Assembly (NCBI RefSeq): GCF_030704535.1
Contig: NC_081813.1
Span: forward strand, 10,231,001 to 10,295,000
Direction: 5' to 3'
DNA from: Vitis vinifera
Taxonomy: Eukaryota > Streptophyta > Magnoliopsida > Vitales > Vitaceae
Length of the DNA stretch: 64,000 nucleotides
The position numbers and the translations under genes were made by a program. The notes below the pieces were generated by a model. The model did no database searches and was not told the DNA's origin. It saw only the letters and a program-made list of their open reading frames with translations. Shown piece by piece: positions 25,940-37,118 of this stretch (position 1 is the first letter of the stretch; each line of letters starts with the position of its first letter).

Positions 25940-28412
25940 GGAAAATACTACAAACCATCACATACAAAAAATATAAACATCAATGCTATAAAATTAATCC
26001 TTAATATTGAATCAATCAATTTTACATTCAATTTGTAACTTCAAACCTTCTCGTGGGTAGAGGATGTAAACATACATTGACTTCATAAAATTAATTTACC
26101 ATCTTGTCTCAATTAAACTTCCAAAACAATACTTCCCGGTGGGGCTAAGTAATTATCCTAATAAATTAATTGCAATTATTAGGTGTCATATCTATCACTA
26201 AAGATGATATCATACTTGATCAAACACCATCGCATCTTAAGATTCTAATTTTTGTCATGACAGTTTGGACAAGACTGCGATATAATTCTAAGTCCAAACC
26301 GAATCATGAATTTAAAATACAAGGACTTGAAACATTTCATTATGAGTATTGTGAATATTCCCAATTTTAGACACGTCATGTTTGTTATTGTGAATATTTT
26401 GCTACAAGAGATTAAACCAATTTTAGACATATATTTGATATTTCAATCAAACAGACAAAGATAATTCTATTATCAATGACTTTGAGAATTCCACTAGAAG
26501 AATAGCTACATCTTTCTAGAAAATTTTTCACTCTTCGACATAATTAAGTTGTTACTCTAGTCAACCTTGAAACCATTCTTACATAGCAAATTTTCAGGGA
26601 CAAGATTTTCCCCAATTTTTGGCACATGAAGTAAGTTCAATAATTTCAATGTTTTTTTTCCAAAATATATAGTTATGTCTAATTCGATAAAAAAATTTGA
26701 GAGAAAAAAAATAGAAATAAAAAAAGTGAAAAAAATAAAAATAGATTTATAATTAATAAATTATTTTATATTCTAATTCAAACTTATTTAATTTATTTTT
26801 AATTTTTTAATATAAAGATTAAATAATTTAAAAATACATAAATTTTTAATTATATCTAATTTTCTTTCATATTTTTCATAGTATAATCAAACATAAAAAA
26901 ACAAAATTTTTAAATTTTTTTAATATTTTTTGAAAACCAAACATAAGCACAACTTTCAATTAAAACTTTTTAGAAAACTTATTCCTACTTTATATTCTTA
27001 TATTAACTACATTTCTAAACAATAATGTTTGATTCTCTGTGATTTTTAGTAGAAGAATAGAATTACTATGCAAATTGAATTTTCTTTTTGGTTTTTTTTA
27101 GCTCTATTTCAAAAAGGTTTTTATTAAAGATAATGAAAATTTTGATATTTTCAATTAAATTAATATAAATTTTTGCATGAAAAACACCTATTTCCCATTC
27201 TTATACAAAACGCGATCAAATCATATTTTAAAGTGTTAGAGCCATCATTAAAATTTTATTTAATTATCCTAAAGAAGACTTTAATTAATAGTTATGACGT
27301 GCAGAATGACTCTAGAATCAAGTCACCAATTAGAAGATTTTTTTGTTGTTGCCATGATTAATTGCATAATCATGGCGATTAATTCTTTGAAAATTCACTT
27401 TGAAGGTTATATATATAAGAAAGTTTAATTATTTTTTCGAAATCTTTCTAACTTGTTGGCAATTTAGCAATGATCGCCCCCTCCTTGAAATAATACAAGA
27501 AGAATAATTTTAAGTCCCAAACTTTGACACCGAAACTTGCATTTAGTCAACATTTATTAAAAATTCAAAATTCTTAAAAATTTGGAATTTGTTGGTATTT
27601 GAAAGTTTTTGACAATGTTTTCAAAACCATTCTCAAAAAAATATTTTTTTTTTTAGATATTAAAACCATATCTTTAATTTTTTTATTTTTTTTAAAAAAG
27701 TCCATAATTTAGAATATTTTTAATTTATGTTATGTGTTTTCAAATATTTTTTAAAAATAATTTTTATTTATAACAAAAAAAATATTTAAAAAAATAATCC
27801 AAAAGAGGTAATTTTTTGTTTTCTACTAGAATTCCAAAGCTTTATAGGTTTCACATGGAGATTTCACATGTGGAAACTTTCTCAATTTTCTAAAGAAGGT
27901 TCCAAGTGCCTGCGGTTTGGGATTCAAAACATAAGAAACTTTCAACATATTAAGTAGAAACGAAATCTGGAAACTTCTAGAATATAACAAAACCATGTGA
28001 AATCTGCTGTTAGCTATACTAAAGAATTTCCTTAAACATTTTCAAATTTATTTATGATTTTGACTATATAGGAAAATAAAGGATGGGGAGGATTATAAAT
28101 TTTGAATTTTGAAATATTCATCTATTTATTAAATTACAAACAGTGCATAACAAATGACATTACAATTATAATCCATTCAACATAAGATATTTACATCATA
28201 AAGAATAGTGGCAATTTATTTTTATATGTTAAAAAAGTATAGAATGATGAAGGATAAATGAATATTTTTTTAGATATTTAAAAAAAAATTCTTGAGCTTA
28301 AAGACTCAAGTGGTTTTAGACTTCAGTTTTTGTAAAAAAAATTTATTATTATTTAAGGAAAATTGGTATAAGGTGAAATAGAATACACAAATCTTTGAAA
28401 AAATAAGATTAA
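25940..28412. other. AT-rich intergenic, no gene seen
   Basis: Short open frames (for example 26170-26370 and 27173-27361) lack domains and follow AT composition. Several blocks ending in CCAAACATAAGC (near 26938) look like MITE ends but could not be paired. Confidence 0.45.
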
Positions 28413-28632
28413 GGTAGTATTTATTTTTTAGTTGAATAGAAAAAGTCAAAATATTTTATTTTTTTATTAAACTAAAAGTAACGTGTTGATATCAATTAAT
28501 ATAACCAAATTAAATTTATTGATAACAAGTTCACTTTAATTATATTGATTGATATCAATAAGTTACTTTTAACTAAATAGAAAAAGTCAAATATTTAAAT
28601 TTTTTCTGTTTAATCCAAAAACAAATACCACC
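28413..28632. mobile_element. MITE, 220 bp, related to the 30952 and 32041 copies
   Basis: It starts GGTAGTATTTATTTTTTAG and ends CAAAAACAAATACCACC, so both ends read GGT(A/G)GTATTT inward. A strong internal inverted repeat is visible (AAAGTAAC...GTTACTTTT around ATTGATATCAAT words). TAA precedes it (28410-28412), but the right flank is AAC, so the target duplication is imperfect. Confidence 0.6.
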
Positions 28633-29239
28633 AACTTTTTTGCTTTTTTATTCTTAAAAGATTAAAATACATTTTTTATTTTATGAAAGGAGACTTAACA
28701 TTTTTTTTAAAAAAACTAATGAAAATATCCTTATTTAAATATTTCTATAAATTGAAAAAAAAAAAAAAAAAAGGCTAGTATGGTACATGTGGGAAATCAT
28801 ACATGTACATTCTTTTCTAGATGGACTTCTTTTCTCTTTTGTTTCTTTGCCTTCTTTTAATTAAACTTATCTTTAAGTTATTAAGATAATAAATCATATT
28901 TTTAATTTGTTTGGGTCCAATAAGGTAATCAAAATTATAGTATGACCAATATTTTCTAAAAAAATAGCATTAATTTCTTTTTACTATTTTAGCGGTTAGA
29001 AAATTCCTTATTATTAAGCTTCAATTTAACTCTTTAATCTTCCCCAATATCTTTGAATAAGCAAATTTTTGCTTTCCCGATTTCTTTTTATTATTATATT
29101 TTGAGCATTTTTACGAGTTTAATTATGTAAAGACAAGTTAATTAAAACTTGATGTAATTACCCAAACTTGGGTGAATTGAGTGTTAGTTACTTTTTCAAA
29201 CTTTGATAAAAATCAATTAATAAAAAAATATATAATGTA
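28633..29239. other. AT-rich intergenic, no gene seen
   Basis: Contains an A tract near 28756-28772. Nothing coding or structured is apparent. Confidence 0.45.
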
Positions 29240-30370
29240 ATATATAAATATAAAGAGAATAGCGAGAGGAATTTGCAAACTCAATTTATAGTGGCCGAGC
29301 AATTCGGCTATGTCCACTCTTTTCAAGCTCTTGTTCGAATGAGGGTCCACTATCTCCAAAAACTTTAATATAAGAAGCCTTCAATAATTACAATCTCAAA
29401 TCAACCTAAAATCTACCTAAGTAACTATCACAAGTTTAGAATGAAAAGTGAAGAAAAATTCCAATCTTAGAGAAGCAAATTTTGGCTCACAATATAAGGA
29501 AATAATGATTTATTTGATTGTGTACAAAGATATTTGCAAATATAAGAGTAAATGCACTAAAAAGCTTTGAATGAAATCTTTGGTTAGTAAGCAATTCAAT
29601 TTCAAACTCTCTTATTCAGATGCATTTGGAAGTTTAAATATACAAAATAGTAGCTTGAGGACCTTGGAACCCAAGTCAATAGTGGGGATTTGAAGAATTA
29701 GTTGAGCAATCAATTCGATTGATCCTTGGTCGGTTGAGCAATTAATTTGATTGATCCTTAATCAATTGAGCAACCAATTCGATTGATCGATCCTCCATCA
29801 ATTGACCAACTAGTTCGACTAGTCCTCAATCGGTCGATGCTTCATCTTAACCATTTAAAACAACTCATTAGATCTTCAAGGTGTACAAAATGCGTTTTGA
29901 TCAATCAAGCCAAATAGGTTTAACATGTTTCTCACAATCTTGATCGTTTGAAATAAAAAAAAAAAAATTACTTTTAAGATCAAATAGAGGTTGAGAACAT
30001 AATGGAAGACTTCTAGATAAGCTTATAAGCCCTTTAAGTTTTGAAAGAATTCAAACTAGAGTTTATTTAAAAATAAGAAATCGTCATATTTTACAAAATT
30101 ATATTCAATCAAAAAGCATATAAACATGATTTTGAAGCCAGTGAGTGCATGAATGGTTTTAAATGAGTCAATGGCACCAACATGAACAATTAGTTCCCAA
30201 ATTTTCAAAGGTTTTCAATTATGTCAAGTCTTCATTAATTATGATCGAACATTGAATTGACTTAAATTAGCCATATTCATTGAAAACTTGGAATGATAAA
30301 CTTGATTACATCATTAGTAACTTCAATATTATTTTGCTATCATTAAAACCCAATTAAAGGAAACCTTGAG
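29240..30370 (-). mobile_element. Diverged LTR, reverse orientation, related to 57303-58562
   Basis: TTTATAGTGG near 29285 followed by TCCACTC matches, in reverse orientation, the right part of the 1.3-kb LTRs at 57303 and 61183. A cluster of CAATTCGATTGATC and TCAATCGGTCGAT words (29705-29840) parallels their ACCGGTCGA clusters. The end near 30320-30360 (ATCATTAAAACCCAATTAAA) resembles their reversed first 50 bases. Exact ends and target duplication could not be set. Confidence 0.45.
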
Positions 30371-30948
30371 CCAATACTTAATTTTATGGACATTAGAGTT
30401 AACAATAATGGAAATTCTTAAGCTTGGTAAGTTCTATTACATTATTTTATATTGTCAAGCTCAATATTTTATTTTATTTCCGTAAGGATATAGAAATCAT
30501 TATTAACAAATTTTATTGACTTCCGACTTAAAACATTGTTTGATCTCCTTGAGTTGATTAATCAAAGATGTTTTTTTTCCTCATTTTATAATTTTTATCT
30601 TGAATTTTTTATTACATATAGAACTTTTTACTTATATGATTTGAGATATGTTTTATCAAGCAGATGTTTTTGTCAATTTTGCACGTGAATATGGGTGGAA
30701 ATGCATGTGAATTTGCCTTCAGTTTCTTGTGGGAAGCAATATATATTTATGTATATATTACCATGAGCGACCATCATATGAACAAATAAACGTATTTCTA
30801 AGCTTAATGCGTGAAAACAATGAGGGATTAGTTCAAGGAGTATTAAAAAAAGGTGCTAATGGCACTGAGACTCTTGTGGGTAATGATAAGCTTAAAAAAT
30901 CAGCTCACTTCTTTGAAATCTTACCAATAAAAGTAGAAAATGAGAGAC
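30371..30948. other. Intergenic, no gene seen
   Basis: An open frame starting at 30729 runs into the neighbouring MITE and has no domain. Nothing else is visible. Confidence 0.45.
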
Positions 30949-30951
30949 TAA

Positions 30952-31229
30952 GGTGGTATTTGTTTTTTTGCCTTTTTGCTGAAAACCATTTAGTTTTAGA
31001 ATTTAGGTTGTTTGTTTTTTTACTTTTTCATGACTTATTATAAATTTTTTACTAAATAGAAAAAACCAGAATATGTGGCTTTTTCTAAATAAAAAAAATA
31101 ACACAATGATTTTTTTTTACTTTTTAATACTTAATAGAAATAAAATATTACAAAAACAAACAACCTAATATTTAATACTATTAAGTATTAATGTTCTATT
31201 TAGAATTAAGTAAAAAAACAAACGCCACC
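30952..31229 (+). mobile_element. Tourist-like MITE, 278 bp, TAA target duplication
   Basis: Terminal inverted repeats: GGTGGTATTTGTTTTTTTGC at the left and, from the other strand, GGTGGCGTTTGTTTTTTTAC at the right. TAA lies at 30949-30951 and 31230-31232. It is non-coding. A second copy lies inverted at 32041-32329. Confidence 0.8.
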
Positions 31230-31488
31230 TAAGAGTAATGAGAAAATGACTTATAATTGTCAAGGTATAAGGTATCATACCCTTAGGATTTCCAAATAAT
31301 GAAAAGTAAAAGTAATTGAGATGTGAGGGAAAAACTTTTGTTTAACATTTCTGGAAAGACCGCCAATTTAATCATTTATCGGTTCAGCACAAAAATCATA
31401 AATAAACTCTACCAAGGATTACCAACCATTTGGTATTGATTTTCTCCTATATGTCAAATAATTGTATGAAAGGGTTTGGAAAGGTCAA

Positions 31489-31789
31489 GTCTATGTTTGG
31501 TTTTAGAAAGTCGTAAGATGGAAAATATCATTAGGAAAAAAAAATTTATATTTTTATATTTGAATATCAGAAAGGCTTAACAAATGTATTATAAAAATAA
31601 AAGGAAAAAAATCAACAAATTTTATTTTTCATTTTTCTTAAAGAAATATGGACAAATTTTGCAAAAAAAAAGTGTATTCTTAATTATTTAGTTTATTTCC
31701 CACATCTTTTATAAAGAAACCAAACTTGGGGTCTTATATTTTTCTTTTCTGCTAATTTTAGTGAAAAATTTCACCAATCAAACATACCC
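31489..31789. mobile_element. Probable MITE, about 301 bp
   Basis: Left end GTCTATGTTTGGTTTTAG; right end read from the other strand GGGTATGTTTGATTGGTG. Flanks are CAA and TAA, so the 3-bp duplication is imperfect. It lies between the two inverted MITEs. Confidence 0.5.
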
Positions 31790-32040
31790 TAAGAATTAAT
31801 TTTTGACTTTTTTTTTTTTTTAAATTTTCTTAGTAACCAAACAACATGTATGAGTTGCTTATGCAGGCCACTCCTTTTTTTTTTTTTTTTTTTGTTTTTT
31901 TTTGGAGCTTAAAGGTTTTATAATGAAGTTATAATGTGGGATTAGATCATAAATAATACAAATAGAAACATTAATAATGGGAGTAAAATTAAAAGTTCTA
32001 GTTTGTGTCCAACATAAAACCTTCTTAAGTAAAACACTAA

Positions 32041-32329
32041 GGTGGTATTTGTTTTTTTACTTAATTCTAAATAGAACCTTAAAGTTTAATAGTGTTAAAT
32101 ATTATGTTGTTTGTTTTTGTAGTATTTTATTTCTATTAAGTATTAAAAGATAAAGAAAAAATAATATGTTATTTTTTCTATTTAGATAAAGTTACATATT
32201 TTGACTTTTTTTATTTAATAGAAAATTTATAATAAGTTATGAAAAAGTAGAAAAACAAACAATTTAAATTTTGAAAACAAATTGCTTTAAGCAAAAAAGT
32301 AAAAAAAAAAAAAAAAAACAAACACCATC
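32041..32329 (-). mobile_element. Tourist-like MITE, 289 bp, inverted copy of 30952-31229
   Basis: Ends are GGTGGTATTTGTTTTTTTAC on the left and, from the other strand, GATGGTGTTTGTTTTTTTT on the right. TAA lies at 32038-32040 and 32330-32332. Read in reverse it follows the 30952 copy through its length (CTTTTTCATAACTTATTATAA against CTTTTTCATGACTTATTATAA). Confidence 0.8.
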
Positions 32330-32399
32330 TAATTCTCTAATTAAGACCTCATTCTATCTTCATTAAATATAAACTAATCTTTTAAGCCAAATCAAGTAG

Positions 32400-33545
32400 A
32401 GCTTAAATATGGAGTACAAAAGCCAAATAAAAAATTAAGAAGTTTGGCCCAATTAAAAAATCAACTTTCAAATAAAGCCCTGGAAAAAGTCATGAAATAA
32501 GTGATTTTGATATTATAGAATTTTAATTAAGTATAGAATAATTTTTTAAATTAATCAAAAGTGTTTTCATAAGAAACAATATTGTAACTTTTAAAACTCT
32601 TCTTTTTTTAGTTAAGCTTTTTATTGGGCTTTAAAAAATCAATTCAAATAATGCCTTATAAACGGTGTCAAATTGAAATTGGGTTTGTGTTTACATGTGG
32701 GCCAAAAATTAATTTGGCTCAGCAAAACATAATGAAAATGGAACATAGGCCGAAAAGTAAGCCCAGGGAATGAGCCCAACAAAGGCAAATTGAAAATATA
32801 AAAATTAAAAAGATTTCCGTTGCCGGGACTTGAACCCGGGTCTCTCGGGTGAGAGCCGAGTATCCTAACCAACTAGACTACAACGGATTTGTCTAAGTGG
32901 TTAGGATATAATTAATATAACGTAATCTACTGACCTTTTTTCAACAAGTAATGAAATACGATACCAAAAAACTCAAAAAATACAAGCATATTTCCCACTT
33001 CTACGTGCCATCAATACACGAACTAAAAGTCTCATTTTGTTAATTTATTATCAATTTGTTTATAATTTACCTCTCCTTTTCATATCATTGTGAGAATTTA
33101 CGCATATCAATACAACAACAACAAATTCATTCAAAATTTAGGCATCTTTTTTAACCAAAACATAATAAAAAAGGTAGATGATTAAATTTGATTTTAAAAA
33201 ATAATCAATGAATGTACCCATATATAAAATACTAAGAAATAATATAAATTAGGGTTATGGAGACTTGTGTTTTGGGGGGTGACACTTATGAACGATAAGC
33301 ATTGGTTATGTAGGAAAAAATGAGTAAGAGGGGAAGTAGGACTTGATTTCTTATTTCTATGGTGATGGTTATGGACCTGCAAATTCAAAGACAAACACTC
33401 CGCTAGCCTCACCTTCTTTCTCCTCTTCATTGTCTCTCTAACCCCTTCATTTTTATTTTTATTTTTATTAAAGAAGAAAATAAAAAATTGTAATTTTAAG
33501 ATAGAATTTTTAAAAAATAAATTGAAAAACACATAAGACAAACTT
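32400..33545. repeat. Segmental duplication, copy A (contains tRNA-Glu)
   Basis: This block aligns in the same orientation with about 48870-50110. Shared landmarks are TTTTCATAAGAAACAATA/TTTCATAGGAAATAAA, the phrase ATTGAAATTGGGT, the whole tRNA-Glu gene, AATATAAATTA(G)GGTTG/TATGG, GACTTGATTTC and CAAACACTCC. The offset is 16606 bases at the tRNA. The tRNA is identical while flanks are clearly diverged. Outer limits are approximate. Confidence 0.7.
32816..32887 (-). tRNA. tRNA-Glu (anticodon CTC)
   Basis: A 72-base cloverleaf on the minus strand: acceptor stem TCCGTTG pairs with CAACGGA, D-loop region TAGTCTAGTTGGTTAGGAT (A box), anticodon loop CTCTCAC with anticodon CTC, and T arm CCGGGTTCAAGTCCCGG (B box). 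No intron and no encoded CCA. The T arm and acceptor stem pair fully. It is identical to the copy at 49422-49493. It would read the glutamate codon GAG. Confidence 0.96.
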
Positions 33546-34043
33546 TTTATTAAAAGTAATTATTTTAAATTTACTCAAAGAGTAAAGTGATTTTATTAAA
33601 ATAAATTTTAACTATTTTCACTTGATTTTTGTACTATTATAAGAATAAAAAAACACTAAAAATAAGGTGATTTTAAAACAAATTTCATTTTTTTTATTAG
33701 ACATCTTACTTTGGAACATAGAGAATAAGGATGTATTTCATATATGAGTTTTGATACAAAATTTTATTTAAAATTTCATTTCGTTTATATTTCTTCTAAT
33801 GTTGGCCTACTAACAATGGGATAAGGCAAGGAGAGATGACAATGGGTTTGTTGACCCCAAATTTTTGGCCCAATCTTCTCATACCCACTTTCTATTCCCA
33901 TTCACAGCCCACTCACCTTCAATTTTCTTTTCTTTTCTCCCATTTCTTTTTCTCTTTCTCTCACTCATCCCTTGTACCCATTACTTCCCACCCATGACAC
34001 ATCCTCTCTCAAAAACTTAAACCCTTGGCTCATCTTTCTTTAT

Positions 34044-34081
<38 letters not shown>

Positions 34082-34204
34082 TTCTCACTATTTTCTTATT
34101 ACTCTATTAATGTGCAAGAAAAAGCCTTTCTCTGAGCACCATTGTTCTCTCTTCCACCCCATACTCATCCCCTTGATTTTCTTAAATCATGACAACTCTA
34201 GTCT
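33546..34204. other. Intergenic, CT-rich before the copia insertion
   Basis: From about 33870 the plus strand is C/T-rich, like a 5' leader, and short frames run toward the insertion point at 34205. No exon or domain could be supported. Confidence 0.4.
34050..34079. repeat. (TC)n microsatellite
   Basis: About 15 uninterrupted TC units. Confidence 0.9.
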
Positions 34205-34209
34205 ACATG

Positions 34210-34324
34210 AGATCGAATTCTAAGCAAAGAAGAAAAGAAAGACAGAGAAAATAGAAATAAGGAATATTCTAGAATTCCAACACATAGAAAATGAGTTTGG
34301 GACTGGAAATTTATATATTGTAGC
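34210..34324 (-). repeat. Copia 3' LTR, distal part
   Basis: Matches 44793-44918 of the 5' LTR with scattered differences and about 13 bases fewer near AATAGAAATAAGG. Its last 8 bases (34317-34324, ATTGTAGC) are the left copy of the hAT target duplication. Confidence 0.88.
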
Positions 34325-34589
34325 CATAGTTATGAAAGGCGGGCCTAGGCTCGGGGTGGCGCGATGCCACCCTTCGGCGCCTCGCCTGAAGGGAGGTGAT
34401 GCCCCTTCACGAAGGCGCCGCTTAGGCGTGCAAGGCGCGAGGCGGTTGATTCGTTCCCAATTCTGATTACAAGGCTCGGCAACGGTGCCATTTGATTTGT
34501 CCTCGGCAACGACGCCATTTGATTCGTGCCCACTTGGTGTATCAGCTGATTCATGTCCAGCTGGTGCTCCTTGATTGAGGTAGTAATCA

Positions 34590-36439
34590 ACAAAATTTAT
34601 AACCTATTACACCATGAACTAGGGTAGCAAAGACAAAGCTACTATAGCATAGTGGCTCTAGGATCGTTCACTGCGATGAGTTTTCACTTCACAATTGATA
34701 TTAATTCAAAGATGAATTGGTGCCTTTTCATTTCAAGGTTAGCTTTAAAAGAAAACATAAAGATATTTGAGTGAAAAAGGTTTGGTTTTAAACTAACCAA
34801 AAATAGTAACTGATTTTACTTACAAAGAAAAGTGTTTCTTGGAGTTTAGATCACTAGGCTCAGCTTCCTCATACAAAAAGGGAGTTCCGGTCACTTGTTT
34901 CTTTTCCTCGCATTGGGGATTTAACATATAGTTATTTCCCGAACCGGTGTGGTATAGATGCTTCCCTTTAATGGGTTCAAACACTAAATCCCTCTCATTG
35001 ATGCATCTTGCAATGACTCATACCTCTCACCTAGCACTTGCCATTCAAGGTGATCTTTAACCTTGGATTACCCGTCAAAAGCTCGCAAGAGATAACTAAT
35101 GGATGTCTCCTTAGAGTCCAAAAGCTTACCAAGTGTTGACTATTCTAGAAAATCCTACCTTCAAACCACCTCCCAAAGGCTTGCAAGAGGTAAACTAGTG
35201 CATCTCAATGGATGGAGATCACTTGCCTTACCAAGTGTTGGCCCAGGTGATTTAAAGGTGTTTTAAGTTAATTAAAACGATAAAAATCATCAACGGGTCA
35301 CACTTTCTCTTCAATAAAAATTAAAACAACAAAACTTCCAATTTATGCATGAGGAAATTTACCCGGCTTTCTTCACTTCAAGAGACAAAGAGCCTAGCCT
35401 CTCATCCTCTGAGGAAAAATCCTCAGAGTTTGTTTGGCTAGAAAGAAAAATAAATAATATACAATACAATCAAAGCGAGAAGGTAAGACAGAGCAAATGC
35501 TCTGTATATTACTTCCTTGCAAAACTGTACAAAAAGATATATGATCGATCATAGATCGATATATGATCGATATCTTGTGTAAAGGAAATTACAAACTATA
35601 TATAAGAGGTTATTCACCCCTTTTTCCAAACTTAATAACTAAGGAATCCTATGATAGGTGGGTTACAAGGAGAGTTTGGGGATTTAGACATAAAATATCT
35701 AAAGCAAAATATCTCAAAATATCTCAATTGTCGGTCGCACATATCTGGAAGCTTCAGGAGAACACCGCGGCACTGTGCAAAATGGCTGCGAAACTCTCCG
35801 GGTAAGCGCTATCAGAGGATCCGGATATGTTTGACCGGGGAAGTTGAAACGCCCTCCTCTCCCATCCGGCGTTAGGCGCCGGATGCGAAATATCCGGATG
35901 GAATGTCGGCGGAGAAGAATTCCGGATGTGAGACATCCGGGTGGAATGTCGACGGAGCAGAATTTCGGATGTGAGACATTCGGGTGGAATGTCAGCGGAG
36001 CAAAATTCCGGATGTGAGACATCCGGGTGGAATGTCGGCGGAGCAACTCCATCCGGATTCCCCAAGAGGACATGTAGCGCGCTCCCCTATCCGGACTCCC
36101 TCAGGGAGAATCACACGACACTCGCGATCATCACACCTCGGACGATAGCATATCCTATCCGGATATGTTGTCCGGATCATTGACGGTCACGTTTTGCCGC
36201 CCTCCGATGGTGTGTCCGGACGCCCTGTCCGAACATCTTTTGCCATGGATTCCAAAGAACTCTCCTCAATCTCGGATGGCTTTGGTGATAAAAAAACTAT
36301 CAAAACACCAAAACTTAACACAATTTTATTAGAATTGATTGCAAGGGTCCTTAATATGTTAATTGGGTTAAAAGGTGATAACTACTACTCAAAAGTGTTG
36401 AAAAGAGTTAATTACAAGCTATGAAATGACACTTTTTGA
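34590..36439. mobile_element. Insertion inside the hAT, 10-bp flanking direct repeat
   Basis: GTAGTAATCA occurs at 34580-34589 and 36440-36449, bounding about 1850 bases unlike the rest of the hAT. A 9-11 bp duplication is usual for Mutator-type elements, but no matching terminal inverted repeats were seen, so the class is open. The right part holds TCCGGAT-rich sequence (including a tandem array) that matches the solo LTR at 2282-3002 in inverted orientation, so this block may itself be composite. No coding capacity is visible. Confidence 0.5.
35892..36046. repeat. Tandem repeat, 43-bp unit, 3.6 copies
   Basis: Units start at 35892, 35935, 35978 and 36021 (the last partial). Each has ATCCGG(G/A)TGGAATGTC, CGGAG and CGGATGTGAGAC. 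Because 43 is not a multiple of 3, the long antisense frames here come from the array and are not genes. Confidence 0.92.
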
Positions 36440-37118
36440 GTAGTAATCAGCAGCCGCCCGAGTCGCCTCCGACGGTCCGACCAGGTACGCTTTCCTTTTC
36501 CTTCTTCTTTTTCCTCCTGCTTTTGAGTTGTAGAGAGCCGGAAGCCCTAATTTTTTTTTTTATTTGGTGGGTCCAAAACGACGCCGTTTTGACCCCTATT
36601 CATTTAAAAGAACATGGACCAAAAAGACGTCGTTTTAGAGCCTATTCTTTTTTTTTTTTTTTAAAAAAAAAAGGTCAAAACGACTCCGTTTTGGCCTGTT
36701 TCTCCCATCCAGCCCCTTTTTCTGGTCTTTCTCAACCCTAGACCACTCCCATTCGTGCCCTAGCCTCTTCCGTGTTGGAGAAGTGAAGAAGAAGAAGAAG
36801 AAAAATAGGAGAAAAATAAAGGGAAAATAGTCACGTACTTTTTGGACCTCGGTATTTTTCTTTTTTCTTCACTTTTTTTGCATTTTTTTTCCATTCTTAT
36901 CTCATAACTCTCATTGGTAATTTAAAAAAAAAATATATATAAATATTATATTTTGAGTTTTTGACATGAAAATTTTACAAAATAAAAATAAATAAACAAA
37001 AAACACTCATATGCATGTTTGTTGTTAATGTGATAATGTGATATGCATTTTTTTTCAATTTTTTTCTTAATTTAATTATAATTATTTTATTATAGAGTAT
37101 AGATAATTTTTTTACAAG

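Noticed and set aside
30729..31043. A 104-codon plus-strand frame
   Set aside because: Its last third is MITE sequence and the remainder has no similarity to anything I know.
33972..34223. An 83-codon plus-strand frame with a Leu/Ser-rich stretch
   Set aside because: The stretch is translation of the (TC)n microsatellite, and the frame ends inside the copia LTR.
35714..36073. Two long minus-strand frames with repeated Pro/His/Ser peptides
   Set aside because: They are translations of the 43-bp tandem repeat in two frames. The repetition is in the DNA, not evidence of a protein.
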